Shown: positions 45,760 to 57,121, numbered from the stretch's first letter. The stretch: 64,000 nt of DNA from Gautieria morchelliformis (GCA_015179125.1 WHVA01000406.1:41964-105963); one strand, 5' to 3'. The notes: a model not told the origin generated them from the letters alone. A program made the numbers and translations.

Positions 45760-46080
45760 CATCGCTGCTACTGCTCCTGCCGTTCCGACTTGTCCCCACG
45801 CTCCTGGTCCACATCGACGCTCCTGGTGGGTCCATGTCACTCTGCGCTCCTGGCAGGTCTGCATCGCCCCGCGCGCCTGGTGGTCCACATCACCCCACTC
45901 CTTCTCGACATCACCCGCGCCCTTTCGCGACATCACCCCGTGCCCCTGGAGGTCCACGTCACCCCGCGCTCCTTTTCAAGCTCGCCTCGCGCTCCTGGTC
46001 CACGTCGTTCCACGCTGCTAGTGGGTCCATGACACTCTGTGCTCAGGGGGACTGCAGCACCTTCTCTCGCATGCGCAGGA
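45760..46080 (+). repeat. Imperfect GC-rich CTCCTGGTGGTCCACATCACCCC repeats
   Basis: Variants of GCTCCTGGTCCACRTC and GACATCACCCCGCGC recur irregularly. No gene is supported. Confidence 0.45.
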
Positions 46081-46125
46081 CGAGTGGGAGCGCGATGCGC
46101 GCATCGCTCATCGAGTCTCCCTCTC

Positions 46126-47630
46126 TGTTTTGGAACCCTTCAAGACTTTGGTGTCAGAGCTAACACTTTGGTCTATCAGAACGTGTCATATACGAAACTC
46201 AAAGAATATTAAACAATGCTGCAGCACAACTCCGGAAATAATTTAATATTTGTACCTTGGTTGCAATTCGCGTAAGAACTAGTCCAAGTTAATACGGATG
46301 GAAGGCAATACGTTTCTTAGCAGCACTGGACAATAAACTAAAAGTCTGTAGGTTCGAGGATGACTATCGGGGTCCAAGTATTCCAAAAAGATAGGAATGG
46401 CTTCACAGGAGAGTTTGTAAGTGCACTGACCCGATTAATGTCAATGCACTGCAATAAACGAGCGACTAGGGTTTAAGAAGTGACTTGTGAAAGTCACTGA
46501 ACAGGAAAGTCACTGATCAGTTCGTCTCGGGTATTGGAGAGCTAATTGACAAGGAAATCAATTGTCAGACTCACTCTGCAGAATTTCACCTGGAGTGTTA
46601 GTCCAGGTGGCTAAGTAGAAACGCAACTACTTAACTGAGAATTAATACACTAAGTAAGTGTAATAACCCTAGCTGGGGTTAGCAGCTTAGTAAGCTGTGC
46701 AAGCTTGGCAAGTCACACGAGGTACGTGGATAGTAGATGATGATGTATTGGCTGATGAAAGGTGGGCAGTAAAGCCTCCTTTTATATTGTATCTACTATC
46801 TATTAATAGACTAGAATGAGTCACGAAGAAATAGGGTAGTGAGTCAGAGCATGTGTAATCACAGTCCATGAATAGGGAGTGAGTCATGCACTGAGTCACA
46901 CAGAAATGGGGTAGTGAGTCAGAGAGAAAAAGGGTAGTGAGTCAGAGCATGTGTTGGCCAATCGCGGTTCACGATTAGGGAGTGATTCATGCACTGAGTC
47001 ACGCAAAAATGGGGTAGTGAGTCAGAGTGAAAAAGGGTAATGAGTCAGAACTCGTGTTGACCAATCGCAGCCCACGATTAGGGGGTGAGTCATGCAGAAA
47101 TGGGGTAGTGAGTCAGGCATGAGTCACGTCTAAGAATAAGATACACCCTTATTCTTAAAGAGGATTAGCTCAACACAGCCTTTCATTGGTAAGAGGCCCC
47201 TCAGCCAATGATACGCCAGAGTCCGAGCATGAGTCACGTGCCGAGCCAGGCTCTGAGTCATGCAGGAGTCATTTCCCTAGTCACAAGACTTTGGACCAAT
47301 AATACTCCAGCTTGGCAGTGAGTCATGACCCTAATTCTATTTTAGGAGTGTAGTCATGGCACAGCACAGCCTAGCATAGCCTTGTTGCTATGGTAGCATA
47401 GGTTGGGCTGAGTTTGTATTGCACAAACTGTGTTGTGGAGGCTTGGGAATAAATTGCTATTTCCAGAGTGCTGAGTCCGAACCGGTAGGTTGGCCAGAGT
47501 TTGTGGGTGCGTAAGTGTCCACAGGCTCGAGTTCGGGCTCGCGCGCGTCGGAGTTTGAATAAGCAGAGTTGTGGATACATGTGGATTCATAACTCTGCTG
47601 CAACAGAATAGAAGTGTTTTGAGCCAAAGA
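46126..47630 (-). mobile_element. Third, diverged gypsy LTR copy, truncated at its 5' end
   Basis: On the plus strand it starts TGTTTTGGAACCCTTCAAGAC and follows the LTR at 40237-41736 through the AATATTAAACAATGCTGCAG and CTAGCTGGGGTTAGCAGC blocks up to TTTTGAGCCAAAG. The last ~170 bp (LTR 5' end) are missing where the inverted-arm element starts at 47636. Its U3 contains the TGAGTCA array. A minus-strand TATAAAAGG lies near 46780. Confidence 0.75.
46817..47325 (-). promoter_or_regulatory. Array of 15 TGAGTCA (bZIP/Gcn4-type) sites in LTR U3
   Basis: TGAGTCA occurs at 46817, 46840, 46880, 46892, 46915, 46938, 46995, 47018, 47041, 47086, 47109, 47119, 47230, 47254 and 47319. Many are spaced 23 bp in GGGTAGTGAGTCAGAG-type repeats. 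CCAATCGC words recur between them. In LTR orientation (minus) the array lies upstream of the TATA box near 46780. TGASTCA is the established Gcn4/AP-1 core. Confidence 0.75.
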
Positions 47631-47635
47631 CTTTG

Positions 47636-48330
47636 TTACACCTGTTTGCAGTACCTAAGGCGCGCGTCGGATTTGCTTCCGTTTTAGCGCGCAAACTTCG
47701 AACAACGATATCTTACTTGATAACGCTCCGATTCGCTTGAAATTTCATATCTGAAGCTATGTGGACCATAGCTAGGGCATAGAACTAAAAACTCCAAATA
47801 AAACAAGCATTTTTTATTTTGCATTTTGGGTGCTCAGGGGGGAACAATGTCAAGCTTAGCTTACTGTATGTAGTTCAATGCAGGTTTTAATTTTGTTTGC
47901 TACTGTGTACTAATGGTGAGAACCCACTACAGGAGAATCTCCAGAAGAGGGTGTCGTAGGATTGGAGAGGAAGGGCTTAGCTTCTTCTGATGTTGGATCA
48001 GTGAGATCTGACGGTAGGCGTTCATTCTCCATGTCGGATTTCCTCCTGTGTAGCATAAGCCCCGAAAATCTGAGGGATCATATAACGTGGAACATACGCG
48101 TCATCAAAGTTCATAATAGCATCTTTGATCCCTTCCGCACCGAGTGCCAATGCACCATAAGGCAACTTCGCCGATCCTGACACGTTCTTGAGCTAGGAAA
48201 CCGCGGGGGCGCACATGTATCGGTGGGGTGAGGGGCGCGGAGGTGCTGGGGTGGGCGAGCTGGTGTAGGAGGACGGGGTGGTGGGGGAGCGGGCGGCGGC
48301 AGGTGTGGGTGCGGGTGCGGGTGCAGGTGC
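47636..48330 (-). repeat. Left inverted arm
   Basis: Begins at TTACACC right after truncated LTR sequence. In reverse orientation it contains the same SELKNVSG..YMIPQIFGAYA coding-like block as the right arm but with frame damage. Confidence 0.75.
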
Positions 48331-48960
48331 GGGTGCGGGTTGGGCAGCAACGTGAAGGACGCGGGGGCGGAGGCGGGCGAGCTGGTGTAGGAGGACGGGG
48401 TGGTGGGGAAGCGGGCGGCGGCAGGTGCGGCTGCAGGTATGGGTGCAGATGCAGGTGCAGGTGCGGGTGCAGGTGCGGGTGTGGGTGCAGGTGCGAGTGC
48501 AGGTATGGGCGCAGGTGCGGGTGCGGGTGCAGGTACGGGCGCAGGTGCGGCGGGTGCAGGTGCAGGTATGGGTGCGGGTGCAGGTACGGGTGCAGATGCA
48601 GGTGCAGGTGCGGGTGCGGGTGCAGGGACGGGTTGGGCGGCAACGCAAAGGACGCGGGGGCGGAGGCGGGCGAGCTGGTGTAGGAGGACGGGGTGGTGGG
48701 GAAGCGGGCGGCGGCAGGTGCGGGTGCGGGTGCAGGTGCAGGGACGGGCGCAGGTGCAGGGACGGGTTGGGCGACGACGTGAAGGACGCAGGGGGCGCAC
48801 GCGTACGCAGCGGGGTGAGGGGTGCGGAGGTGCTGGGGTGGGCGAGCTGGTGCAGGAGGACGGGGTGGTGGGGGAACGGGCGGCGGCGGGTGCAGGTGCA
48901 GGTACGCGTGCCCTGGGACACCAATGTGCCTGGGCCGTGGCGCTCTGCGGGAGTCGAGTG
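48331..48960 (+). repeat. GGTGCG/GGTGCA hexamer repeat array
   Basis: GC-rich hexamers (GGTGCG, GGTGCA, GGTACG) are interspersed with a longer recurring block GAGCTGGTGTAGGAGGACGG. The array yields long Pro/Arg/Ala-rich or Gly/Ala-rich frames on both strands that I treat as repeat artefacts. Confidence 0.85.
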
Positions 48961-49267
48961 GTCAGACACCCTGGTATGAGGAATACGGGCCGGGATACTC
49001 ATGGAAGTTGGCCACTGGGGTTGTGGGGGAGTTGACAGGGAGCTGCTGGTACTTGATGGCGAGCCTGTGGAGCTAAGCAAAAAGGCGCGATTGAAGAACA
49101 GGGTCAGCGGATGCTTCGAAGCCCGGGGCAAGTTCATATGGAAGACGAGTGCCGAACCAAGAGAGGCTGAAGTGTCTGTGGTGCGTGGTGTTGTCGATGG
49201 TGCAGCGCGGCAAGCCGCCTATTATGAATCGGCATAACCCGACCAAGTTCGACTTGCCTTACCAACA

Positions 49268-50941
49268 ATGGGAAATAACAAAAATAAAAGACAGCCCACC
49301 AAGTCAACACAAGCAACGAAAAAGGTCAAAGAACCTCCAGAGGAACTGTTACCTGACATAGCGGGAATTCAGGGCAAAGGTCGGTTTATATATAATGATG
49401 CTATTTCAAGCTCACCAGTTATTTAGAATCTGTTCAAACTACTAGCACTTTTCGACCGAAATGTCAGGCGGCAAAAAAAGTAACTTTTGAAAACTTAGAA
49501 TCTGAGTCAGGGTCTTCATATGAGGAAGAGACCCAGCCGGCTCAAAGTGCATCCGAGTCCGAAGCCGAGCCCAACGACCCTAATCAAGACTCAGAGTCTG
49601 AAGAGTTAGTAGAGGTGGCAGTTCCCAAACAGGTAAAGGATATTGATGAACCTGGTATGCCATCATATTTTTCATTTATAATTTGATGCTCATTTCACGG
49701 CCTAGTAATTATCTTGCGTGTTCCGGACGGCACTGAAGCCGAAGGGTTTGTTGAGCGTGTGAAGCTTCCTGCCAATGTCAGTTACAAGAAGGTCGAGGAA
49801 CATATCTTCAAAGCGATAGGGTGCTATCAAACAGTGAAAAAGATGCCACACCTAGCTTACCGGCTCAAAGGTGTGCGAGATAAACACCTTTCGAAACTGG
49901 CAAAAGAAGAGGACTGGGACAACCTCAAGGATGATGTGAAGGGCGCTCAGAAAAAGGGCGATGCCAGTGGCGTGGAAGTAGACATCGTTCTGGATGAAAG
50001 TGTACGTGTGCGTGTGACTTCGCATGGCAGCCGCATCTGATATTATAAGAATTATAGTACATCGCATCGCTTTGCCATACACTTTCCAGGAAAAGGGACA
50101 AAACTGTGACAAATGCAGCTGGCAGGGGCAAAAAGAAGAAAGCTTGTATTCAGGACTTGAACGCCAATTCTGACACTGAAGGATCTGAGATCGAAGAGCA
50201 TGGCCTACCGACAAAACCGGAAAGGGATTTCATGGAGGCGTTGAAGGCAGAGTATTCAAACTGTGGCAAACCGGCATGTGCTTCAAAAGTCTGCAAACTG
50301 AATAAGAACGGAGAGCACACACATTTATCATGGTGCCAACTCCAGTCCTGGGTAACAGCCTTGGTGAGTACAACCTTTGCATTTATATGTATTACTCGCT
50401 GCTAATAATGCGAATTTAGGTTTCTAACATTCACGGGGTCACTCTGAAAGTTCCTCCAAACAACGCTCACTTTGAAGATTTCCATTATTGCAAAGACTCC
50501 ATTCAAAAAGAGAAGACCGATGAAGGGTCAACGGCGAACCTGCCCGGCGCTGCATTGGGTCTTCAAGGATCATTTCCTATGATGATGTTCCCACCAATTG
50601 ACTATCGAATGTTTGCTCAGAACATGGTCCTAAACCGCCCTGTTGCTCCAGTCAATCCTGACAAGAGACCGGAACAGTTGACCCCTGCGACTCCCGGTGA
50701 CATCGCTTACCCAAGCATCAAAGAGTTTCTTGACGATGTCCATAATTGGCCTGAGGCTAGGGGGCGGAACATTGACGAATTCAAAGGTAAATTTGAAGCA
50801 AACAACGTTTGCTTCCTAAATGAACTGAAGGAGGTGACGGCTGATGTGTTCATGGCCAACATCGGGATGTCATGGGGTGACGCGAATTTCATGAAAGGAG
50901 CGGCTAGAAAGGCTATAAGGAAGCTTGCTAAGAAGGTGTGA
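49268..50941 (+). CDS. Uncharacterised five-exon gene, 487 aa, apparently intact
   Basis: Exons 49268-49379, 49427-49654, 49706-50001, 50058-50363 and 50420-50941 are separated by GT-AG introns of 47, 51, 56 and 56 bp and join into an uninterrupted 487-codon frame. The N-terminus is basic (MGNNKNKRQPTKSTQATKK). It is followed by an acidic Ser/Glu-rich region (exon 2), a folded segment (DGTEAEGFVERVKL, YRLKGVRDKHLSKL), a putative zinc-binding C-X4-C-X4-C-X7-H followed by LSWCQLQSW (exon 4), and a C-terminal helical SAM-like segment ending WGDANFMKGAARKAIRKLAKKV-like. All internal intron positions compared are shared with the pseudogene at 39685-42699. I do not recognise the family. The basic and Cys/His features would suit nucleic-acid or protein binding; no function is assigned. 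Confidence 0.82.
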
Positions 50942-51287
50942 GAGGGAGGGAGGCAAGCAGAATTATGCCAGTAGGACACAATAATTAGATTTACTATATA
51001 CATCAAAAAGAACAATTTAGAGAATTATGGATATTTGAGATTGGCGGCCTTAGTACTGTCTGAGGCAGCGCATGGCACATTATTGGTATTTAACCTTGAG
51101 GCCGCTACCACCAACACACCGCAAGAATGTAGATGGTTCACTTGTCACGTGACTTGTCCGCATGTTGACAACAGCTCTGCCTCTCAGACTCACACAACAT
51201 AGTTCTTTACTTGTTGTCTGCCTCTAATTCTCGATATTTGTTATTCCAGATGCCATCAACACTGCCCAATCTCTCAAGCTTCCGTTG

Positions 51288-53535
51288 ATGAGCACACCAT
51301 ATAGGGTCAGTTCCAGTAAATCTCATGAATCACACATTCGGACCCAGGATGATTTGAAAAAGTTGATGAAGGGCAAGTTCTCCGGTGCGATATTCGAGAG
51401 TAATTCTCTGCTTGAAGAGCGCTGTCGGGTGGATCAAAAAATTGTCGACACTGTCCTATCCAAACTGAAACCTGGCATGTTCTGGGACAGCCCAACCGAC
51501 ACTTTCAAGGAATGGCCCAGCCGCACTGGTCCAGAAAGCGCTCATTATGCGCTGTTGGAGTGGTTACTCAACCAGATTCTGTCCATCTCCTCCCAAAAGC
51601 TGCCGAATGGCAATATCCACCGAGGTCTTCAGTTTTACGTGTACGGTCGGGAAATGGCTGAAGGACTTAACACAGACTCCCCCCTAAAACCAGACCTTGT
51701 TGGTTGTCAGTCTGTTGGTGAGAGCCGAGGCTTGAAGCCGAAGCTCTCATGGAATGAGGCTGAAATTTGTGTAGAGGTGAAGAATAACTGGCCTGGTTTG
51801 ATCCTGCAGTCAAGCACGTATGCGCGCTGTATGTTCACACACTGATTGGATAGACTCTTCGTCACTGTTATCCATTTCAACAACGCAACGATGGGGGTGC
51901 GCTTCGGATTTTATTCTCACATGGGTCTGGTTGTTACGCCGGAACTTGACCTCTCGAAGGAGGGAGGCTTTAAAGGATTTGTCCGCAGAGTGGTTGGGAT
52001 TAATTCTTGGACCAACACAAACCACGCTGGAATCAATACTACTCGTACCATCACAGACATTGCGATTCCCGAGAGGGGTATATTCAAGATTTCGAAAACA
52101 CTTTGTGACCGACGTTGCATTCGCGGACGAGCAACGTGTGTGTATCTTTTGGTCAAGAAGGGTGCATTTTGACGTTTAGAGATCTGGGCCAGTAGTTAAC
52201 AATTGGGTTTGAACGTGCAACCGCCACCGATGGTTCTCCCGCTCAACCTCTGTCCACTCACCGGTATAACTTATGAAGTCACCAACCCCCGCGTTCTCAG
52301 CCTGGAAAAGAGACTGACGGTCGAGAACCCTTGAGGTTGAAGGGAGGCATATCTTTTCTCTTGCCGGACACTGTCATTCTGAAAGATTCATGGCCATTGA
52401 AAACCCATAACGAAGAAGGCACAATGTTTCGAGCGTTATCGGGCGGATTTGGACTGCCAGACGTCCTTGCCTCATACCCTGTCGAGGACGGAATGGATAA
52501 GCTCATACCTGATGACGCAACGTATTAGCCTGTGTGTGCGCCAGAGCCATACGCCGGGGTTAGGCCTGACGAACGAATACATATGCGATCTGTTTTTGAG
52601 ACCCGAGGGACGTCACTGCGAGCTGCACAAAGTCCTCGATTGCTCGTGCGTTGCATAGTGCACGCCATGTTGGGTATGTGAATGAAGAGGGCATCGGACA
52701 TGATTTACCTATAATGGTGATTGACAGGGCATTTTGCGCTGTTTAAGAACGGCTGGTTGCACCGTGATGTAAGCGTCGGGAACGTCATGCTGATGGATGA
52801 AGCTGAGCGGCCGCCTGTGACAGAGTACATACCGTCTTTCACATCAGTCCTTTCGTTTTTTTATGTTTGCTTCAGTTTTGCCGTGACTCGAGAAGTTACT
52901 AGATGTGTGGGATTCATATGTGATGGGGACCAGGCGATTCGTTGGATGGATCAGAAGCGGGAATTAGCAAAGCATCGCTCGGTGGGTCTTTAGTTGTTGT
53001 GTGCGGCTTGTGATTTACATGGTTCTAGGGTACACTGCCTTTCATGTCTCAGGCGCTGATTGTTGCTTGGGACTCTGGAACGCAAGTTGTGCACCAAGTA
53101 ATTGATGACCTGGAGTCATTTATATGGGTTTTATTTTGGTCGATTCTGGAGATTCTGGAGACCAAGGGGGCACTCGCGCTACTAGAACAGAATTACCATC
53201 AAACGATGCTCTCCGACGAGTTACCTGTGTTACAAGCTAGGGGAAGTTTCCTTGATAGGTTAAAGCAACAGGATGCCGCGAAAAACTTCTCCATGGGCTT
53301 GAAGCCATTCTCCAAACTCTTGATTCAATGGTTAACGCTTTCTCAGGAGACTGCTCTGGAATGGCTGAAACCAGACTTCGTTAAGGTCGTATTTTCGGAC
53401 GCCGATGGGTACACTTTACAGGCCACTGAGCCATACAGGCAGTATGTAACGATTGGGCTTGAATCTCTTTCAGACCTGCCAGAGAGTTGGGATTATGTTA
53501 ATGAGGGGGAAATGACAGGTGAAGAGAGAGGATAA
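51288..53535 (+). pseudogene. FunK1-type fungal protein kinase, pseudogene
   Basis: Sequence order matches the fungal-specific FunK1 kinase family: an N-terminal region with SWNEAEICVEVKNNWP and QSSTYARCMF, then LFVTVIHFNNATMGVRFGFYSH, LKDSWPLKTHNEEG, RPDERIHMRSVF, the catalytic LHRDVSVGNVML (about 52755-52795), ICDGDQAIRWMDQKRELA (metal-binding loop equivalent), and IDDLESFIWVLFWSILE near the C-terminus (53044-53535 open). In-frame TGA (51843-51845) and TAG (52526-52528) interrupt conserved segments, and the 52170-52330 part is poorly preserved. An intron at about 52675-52728 still has GT-AG borders. FunK1 genes are strongly expanded in agaricomycetes; substrates are generally unknown. Confidence 0.82.
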
Positions 53536-53726
53536 GCTGGGAAAGACCACATGTAACGCATGACATATAATATTATGAGATCCTGTAGCCACTGTAGGAA
53601 GAGCGGGCACTTACAATGAGTACTTTTTACACTACTAAGTGTTGTTTACCAATATCATCCATCACATTGCATATAACTTTCAACATTCTGACAACAAAAA
53701 AATTACATTACAGTAGTACAACTGCA

Positions 53727-54932
53727 CTACAGATAGCCACAGTCCTTCATCCACCCTTGCGCATGTCTGCGTGTAATCCGATCTAGTGCCTCATAGAGAA
53801 ACATGAATAGCTCAGCCCTCTCCTTACTTGCAACACATGCACGGAACTTGGCACCATGACGTCTGAGGTGAGCTTTGATGAAGGAGAATGATTCTTCGAT
53901 CGGGTTGAGATCGGGCGAGTACGGTGGAAGATACATCAGTTTGATTCCTCTGCAAATGCAAGATTAGACACTAGTGAAAACAGTTTATAATGGTAAAAAC
54001 CTTTGGGCACATAAGAGTGAGACCTCAGGTATGTGGTGAATGGCGCAGTTATCCATAACAAGAACGCTCTGTGGTGCCGGGTAAGGGTTCATTACCTCTA
54101 AAAGGCCCTTCAGAAACCCAAGGAACTCTGGACCGTCGTATGCGCCTAATTTGATATGGCTATAGATGATTCCATCTTGTGAGAGCGCCGGAAGGATTGA
54201 AAATCTGAGTGGATATTAGCGATACAATAATGGAGGCCCGTGCACAAATCGTTACCTTTCGCCCCTTTGGAAATGTGCTCGCACTCGAGGCCTACATCCC
54301 TTGTAAGCCCATCCCATTAGCCTATATGTTGTGCGAAGGTCAATTGCGCTTTCATCTGTGAAAACCAAACAGTCCGGTGGTTCACTACCAATACGAAACT
54401 GGAAAGCAGCCCGCAAGGCTTCACAGCGCTCTGCGGCTGCCTGTGAAAGCTGGATTGGAGACAAATATAAAGGTTGTCATTCTTCGAGGATTTAATGACT
54501 CACTTTCTTTCTTTGCAAGCCAAGATGTCGAAGCGTCCTCCAGACAGTTGATATACTTACTAAAATACCATGCTGCACCTCTAGCTCTTCGACAAGCTCA
54601 TCGAGGTAAAGATCGGGCGAGCGTTCAAGAAGCGCAAGAAGAAACTGTTATAAAATAAAATAAGCTACAGCTAAACACAGACATGAATTACTTACTTCAC
54701 TCTGAGCTGAGGTCATTTTTGACCCATGAGATAGCTGCTTTGGCTCTGCCATGACGTCTCCAACATCCCGCCAGAGTTTGATTGTGCGTTAAACTACACG
54801 CAGTGACATATCGAGGTCAATTGCGATATCGGTTGATTTCTTGTTGAGCTTGAATTTTTGGTGTATAACGCGATCCCGCAGGTCCTTGCTGTACATGTGA
54901 CGAACAGGTTTAGGGTTGCCAGGGCAAGGCAT
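53727..54932 (-). pseudogene. Tc1/mariner-type transposase, five exons, one nonsense codon
   Basis: Minus-strand exons 54932-54696, 54644-54504, 54449-54256, 54204-54001 and 53949-53727 join through short GT-AG introns into a 332-codon protein, the usual size for Tc1/mariner. An N-terminal HTH (KDLRDRVIHQKFKLNKKSTDIAI) and a second HTH (VSISTVWRTLRHLGL) precede the DDE core. The catalytic residues sit in VFTDESAID, VMDNCAIHH and [12 protein letters not shown]. The only lesion I see is TAA at codon 48 (54791-54789), inside the first HTH region. Terminal inverted repeats were not identified with confidence. Confidence 0.85.
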
Positions 54933-55454
54933 ATGAGCGATGGTGTGGGTAGTACATACAAGGAGAACGGAAGTTCCCGAAACACACACCCTGACCAAGA
55001 ATTCTATGACATGAATCGTGCCACAGCATTTGCACCCTTACTCCCAATGCTGAACCCCAACTCAAGTGTAATTTTCAGGTGTCGAATGGCCACTATCCCG
55101 TTTTTATTGGTGATTTTGCTACTTATGCTCACTTTACATCCTCGCTGAAAGGGCTGTCACGCGTCCCAATTACAAGTCCACCATTGTGACTTGAAGCGCC
55201 CCTTCTACTTGTACAAGCATGAGCAGTTCCTTCCTGTCGTCCACCCGCACCCCAACCGACCGCGGCTCTATCACTCCTACCGTCAACACCCTCACGATGA
55301 CCACCGCCATGTCCCGCGCCTCCACGTGCTACCGCAACACTAACCGCGGCAACGCCCTCGCACGCCTCGAGGGCCGCCAGCCCAGTCATGTCACGTCCAC
55401 GCTCCCGTCCCTCTACCGGCTGCCGTTTGGGCCAGTATCCCCCATGTCCCCTGC

Positions 55455-55874
55455 GTGGAGTCCCCTGGGTGTCAAGGTGTGTCGACGCCCCCGCACCCTG
55501 CTAACCGTATGCCGAGTCTCCTCACGATGAGCTCCGTGTCGTCCATGCTGCAATCGCACCTGCACCTGCACCCTCTGCACCTGCACCCACACCCGCACCC
55601 GCCGCCGCCTGCTCCCCCACCACCCCATCCTCCTACACCAGCTCGCCCACCCCAGCACCTCCACGCCCCTCACCCCACCGCATACGTGTGCGCCCCCGTG
55701 GTTTCTGAGCTCAAGAACGTGTCAGGATCGGCGAAGTTGCCTTATGGTGCATTGGCACTCGGTGCAGAAGGGATCAAAGATGCTATTACGAACTTTGATG
55801 ATGCGTATGTTCCACGTTATATGATCCCTCAGATTTTCGGGGCTTATGCTACACAGGAGGAAATCCGACATTGA
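55455..55874 (+). pseudogene. ORF within the right inverted arm (SELKNVSG...YMIPQIFGAYA)
   Basis: The frame has a His/Pro-rich low-complexity N-terminus, then a conserved-looking C-terminus (SELKNVSGSAKLPYGALALG, AYVPRYMIPQIFGAYATQEE). The same block is present, frame-damaged, in the left arm on the opposite strand. The family is not recognised. A start codon and upstream exons are uncertain. Confidence 0.4.
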
Positions 55875-56265
55875 GAATGAACGCCTACCGTCAGATCTCA
55901 CTGATCCAACGTCAGAAGAAGCTAAGCCCTTCCTCTCCAATCCTACGACACCCTCTTCTGGAGATTCTCCTGTAGTGGGTTCTCACCATTAGTACAAAGT
56001 AGCAAACAAAATTAAAACCTGCATTGAACTACATACAGTAAGCTAAGCTTGACATTGTGCCCCCTCAGCACCCAAAATGCAAAATAAAAAATGCTTGTTT
56101 TCTTTGGAGTTTTTAGTTCTATGCCCTAGCTATGGTCCACATAGCTTCAGATATGAAATTTCAAGCGAATCGGAGCGATATCAAGCAAGGTATCGTTGTT
56201 CGAAGTTTGCACGCTAAAACGGAAGCAAATCCAACGTGCGCCTTAGGTACTGCAAACGGGTGTAA
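55550..56265 (+). repeat. Right inverted arm
   Basis: Reverse complement of 47636-48330; it ends GGGTGTAA at 56265. Differences are scattered point changes and small indels. Confidence 0.75.
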
Positions 56266-56972
56266 AAATGGCGAACAAATGGTAGGAAATTAGAGGAGGT
56301 TTAAATAGTTCATCCCCAATGATAGCAATACCAGCATGCTATATTTTAAGGTCACTATTTCGAAAATACATCGAAAATATTCTGTTTGCCCAGCAAAGCT
56401 AGATCCCATACAGCACTCCTGGATATCCCATTATCAGTGATGCCATATCCAAGGCAACATGTAAAGTTGAACTACTATCAAGTGGAACTCCTAAGCAAAT
56501 TCCAAGATGAGTGGAATAGGCTTTAACATACAGGGGTATTTCCTTCTAACCGGCCATATTGGGTTGCTTTTGGCCATTCCATTCCACCGCACATTCAAAC
56601 AATAAATATCCAGTTGGACATTTGGCCCGGCCCTGATACATGCAATTATTTGCATTTCTTACTGCCTACTAACTAATATGAACAAGTGGTCATTAGTGTC
56701 ACATATGTCACAATCGCAATCGGATACAGATGACGACATCATGATATTCATGAACAATACGAACTATTATGAGGAGCATGAAATACAACATCAGTTCCAT
56801 CTCATCAGAGATGCAATAGATGGTGGATGGTTGTTCCAGGTGGTAGGGTCGTTACAAAAATCAAAATCATGTATGTATATTTTGTTTGAAGGCTGATGTG
56901 TCACTGACCTGAAATAATGGCAGTGTCCACTGCACAACATACTCTAAGACCGGTGGTCGAAAGCAGGACAAA
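56266..56972. other. AT-rich stretch without clear gene
   Basis: It contains a 72-codon open frame (56678-56896) with an acidic SQSQSDTDDDIMIF segment, but no paralogue or domain. The final bases ACAAA form the left flank of the solitary Helitron. Confidence 0.35.
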
Positions 56973-57009
56973 TCTAAGAGTTAAACGAGCACGGTGGGTT
57001 GTGGGCGCA

Positions 57010-57048
57010 CCGCTGACAAATAATGTTACGTAAAAATTAGGTCAGCGG
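57010..57048 (+). other. Origin-like stem-loop with TAATGTTAC, solitary Helitron
   Basis: CCGCTGAC (57010-57017) and GTCAGCGG (57041-57048) form a perfect 8-bp stem. The 23-nt loop holds TAATGTTAC at 57021-57029. Confidence 0.6.
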
Positions 57049-57121
57049 AGCGAGTGGCGCAGCCGCGAGCCCTAGGCCCCTGGCCCAGGCCAGACCATTG
57101 ACGCTGCGCAGCAGCGTCCCA

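Larger units (their letters stand above)
47636..56265. mobile_element. 8.6-kb segment bounded by ~700-bp inverted arms
   Basis: The left arm (47636-48330) and the reverse complement of the right arm (55550-56265) match closely. Both start TTACACC[C/T]GTTTGCAGTACC and run inward through a unique 3'-gene-like region into GC-rich hexamer repeats. Between them are the 487-aa gene, a FunK1 relic and a mariner transposase. No clear target duplication is visible. It could be a large TIR element, or two inverted copies of one repeat that happen to bracket this region. Confidence 0.5.

Noticed and set aside
48104-49137. Pro/Arg/His-rich frames of up to 314 codons on the minus strand and Gly/Ala-rich frames on the plus strand
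   Set aside because: They are artefacts of the GC-rich hexamer array, open simultaneously in overlapping frames.
53600-55140. Candidate terminal inverted repeats around the mariner transposase (ATGAGTA near 53619, ATAAGTA-like near 55125 inverted)
   Set aside because: The match is too short and imperfect to define element ends by eye.
56678-56896. 72-codon acidic frame between the right arm and the solitary Helitron
   Set aside because: No motif, paralogue or splice context supports it as a gene.
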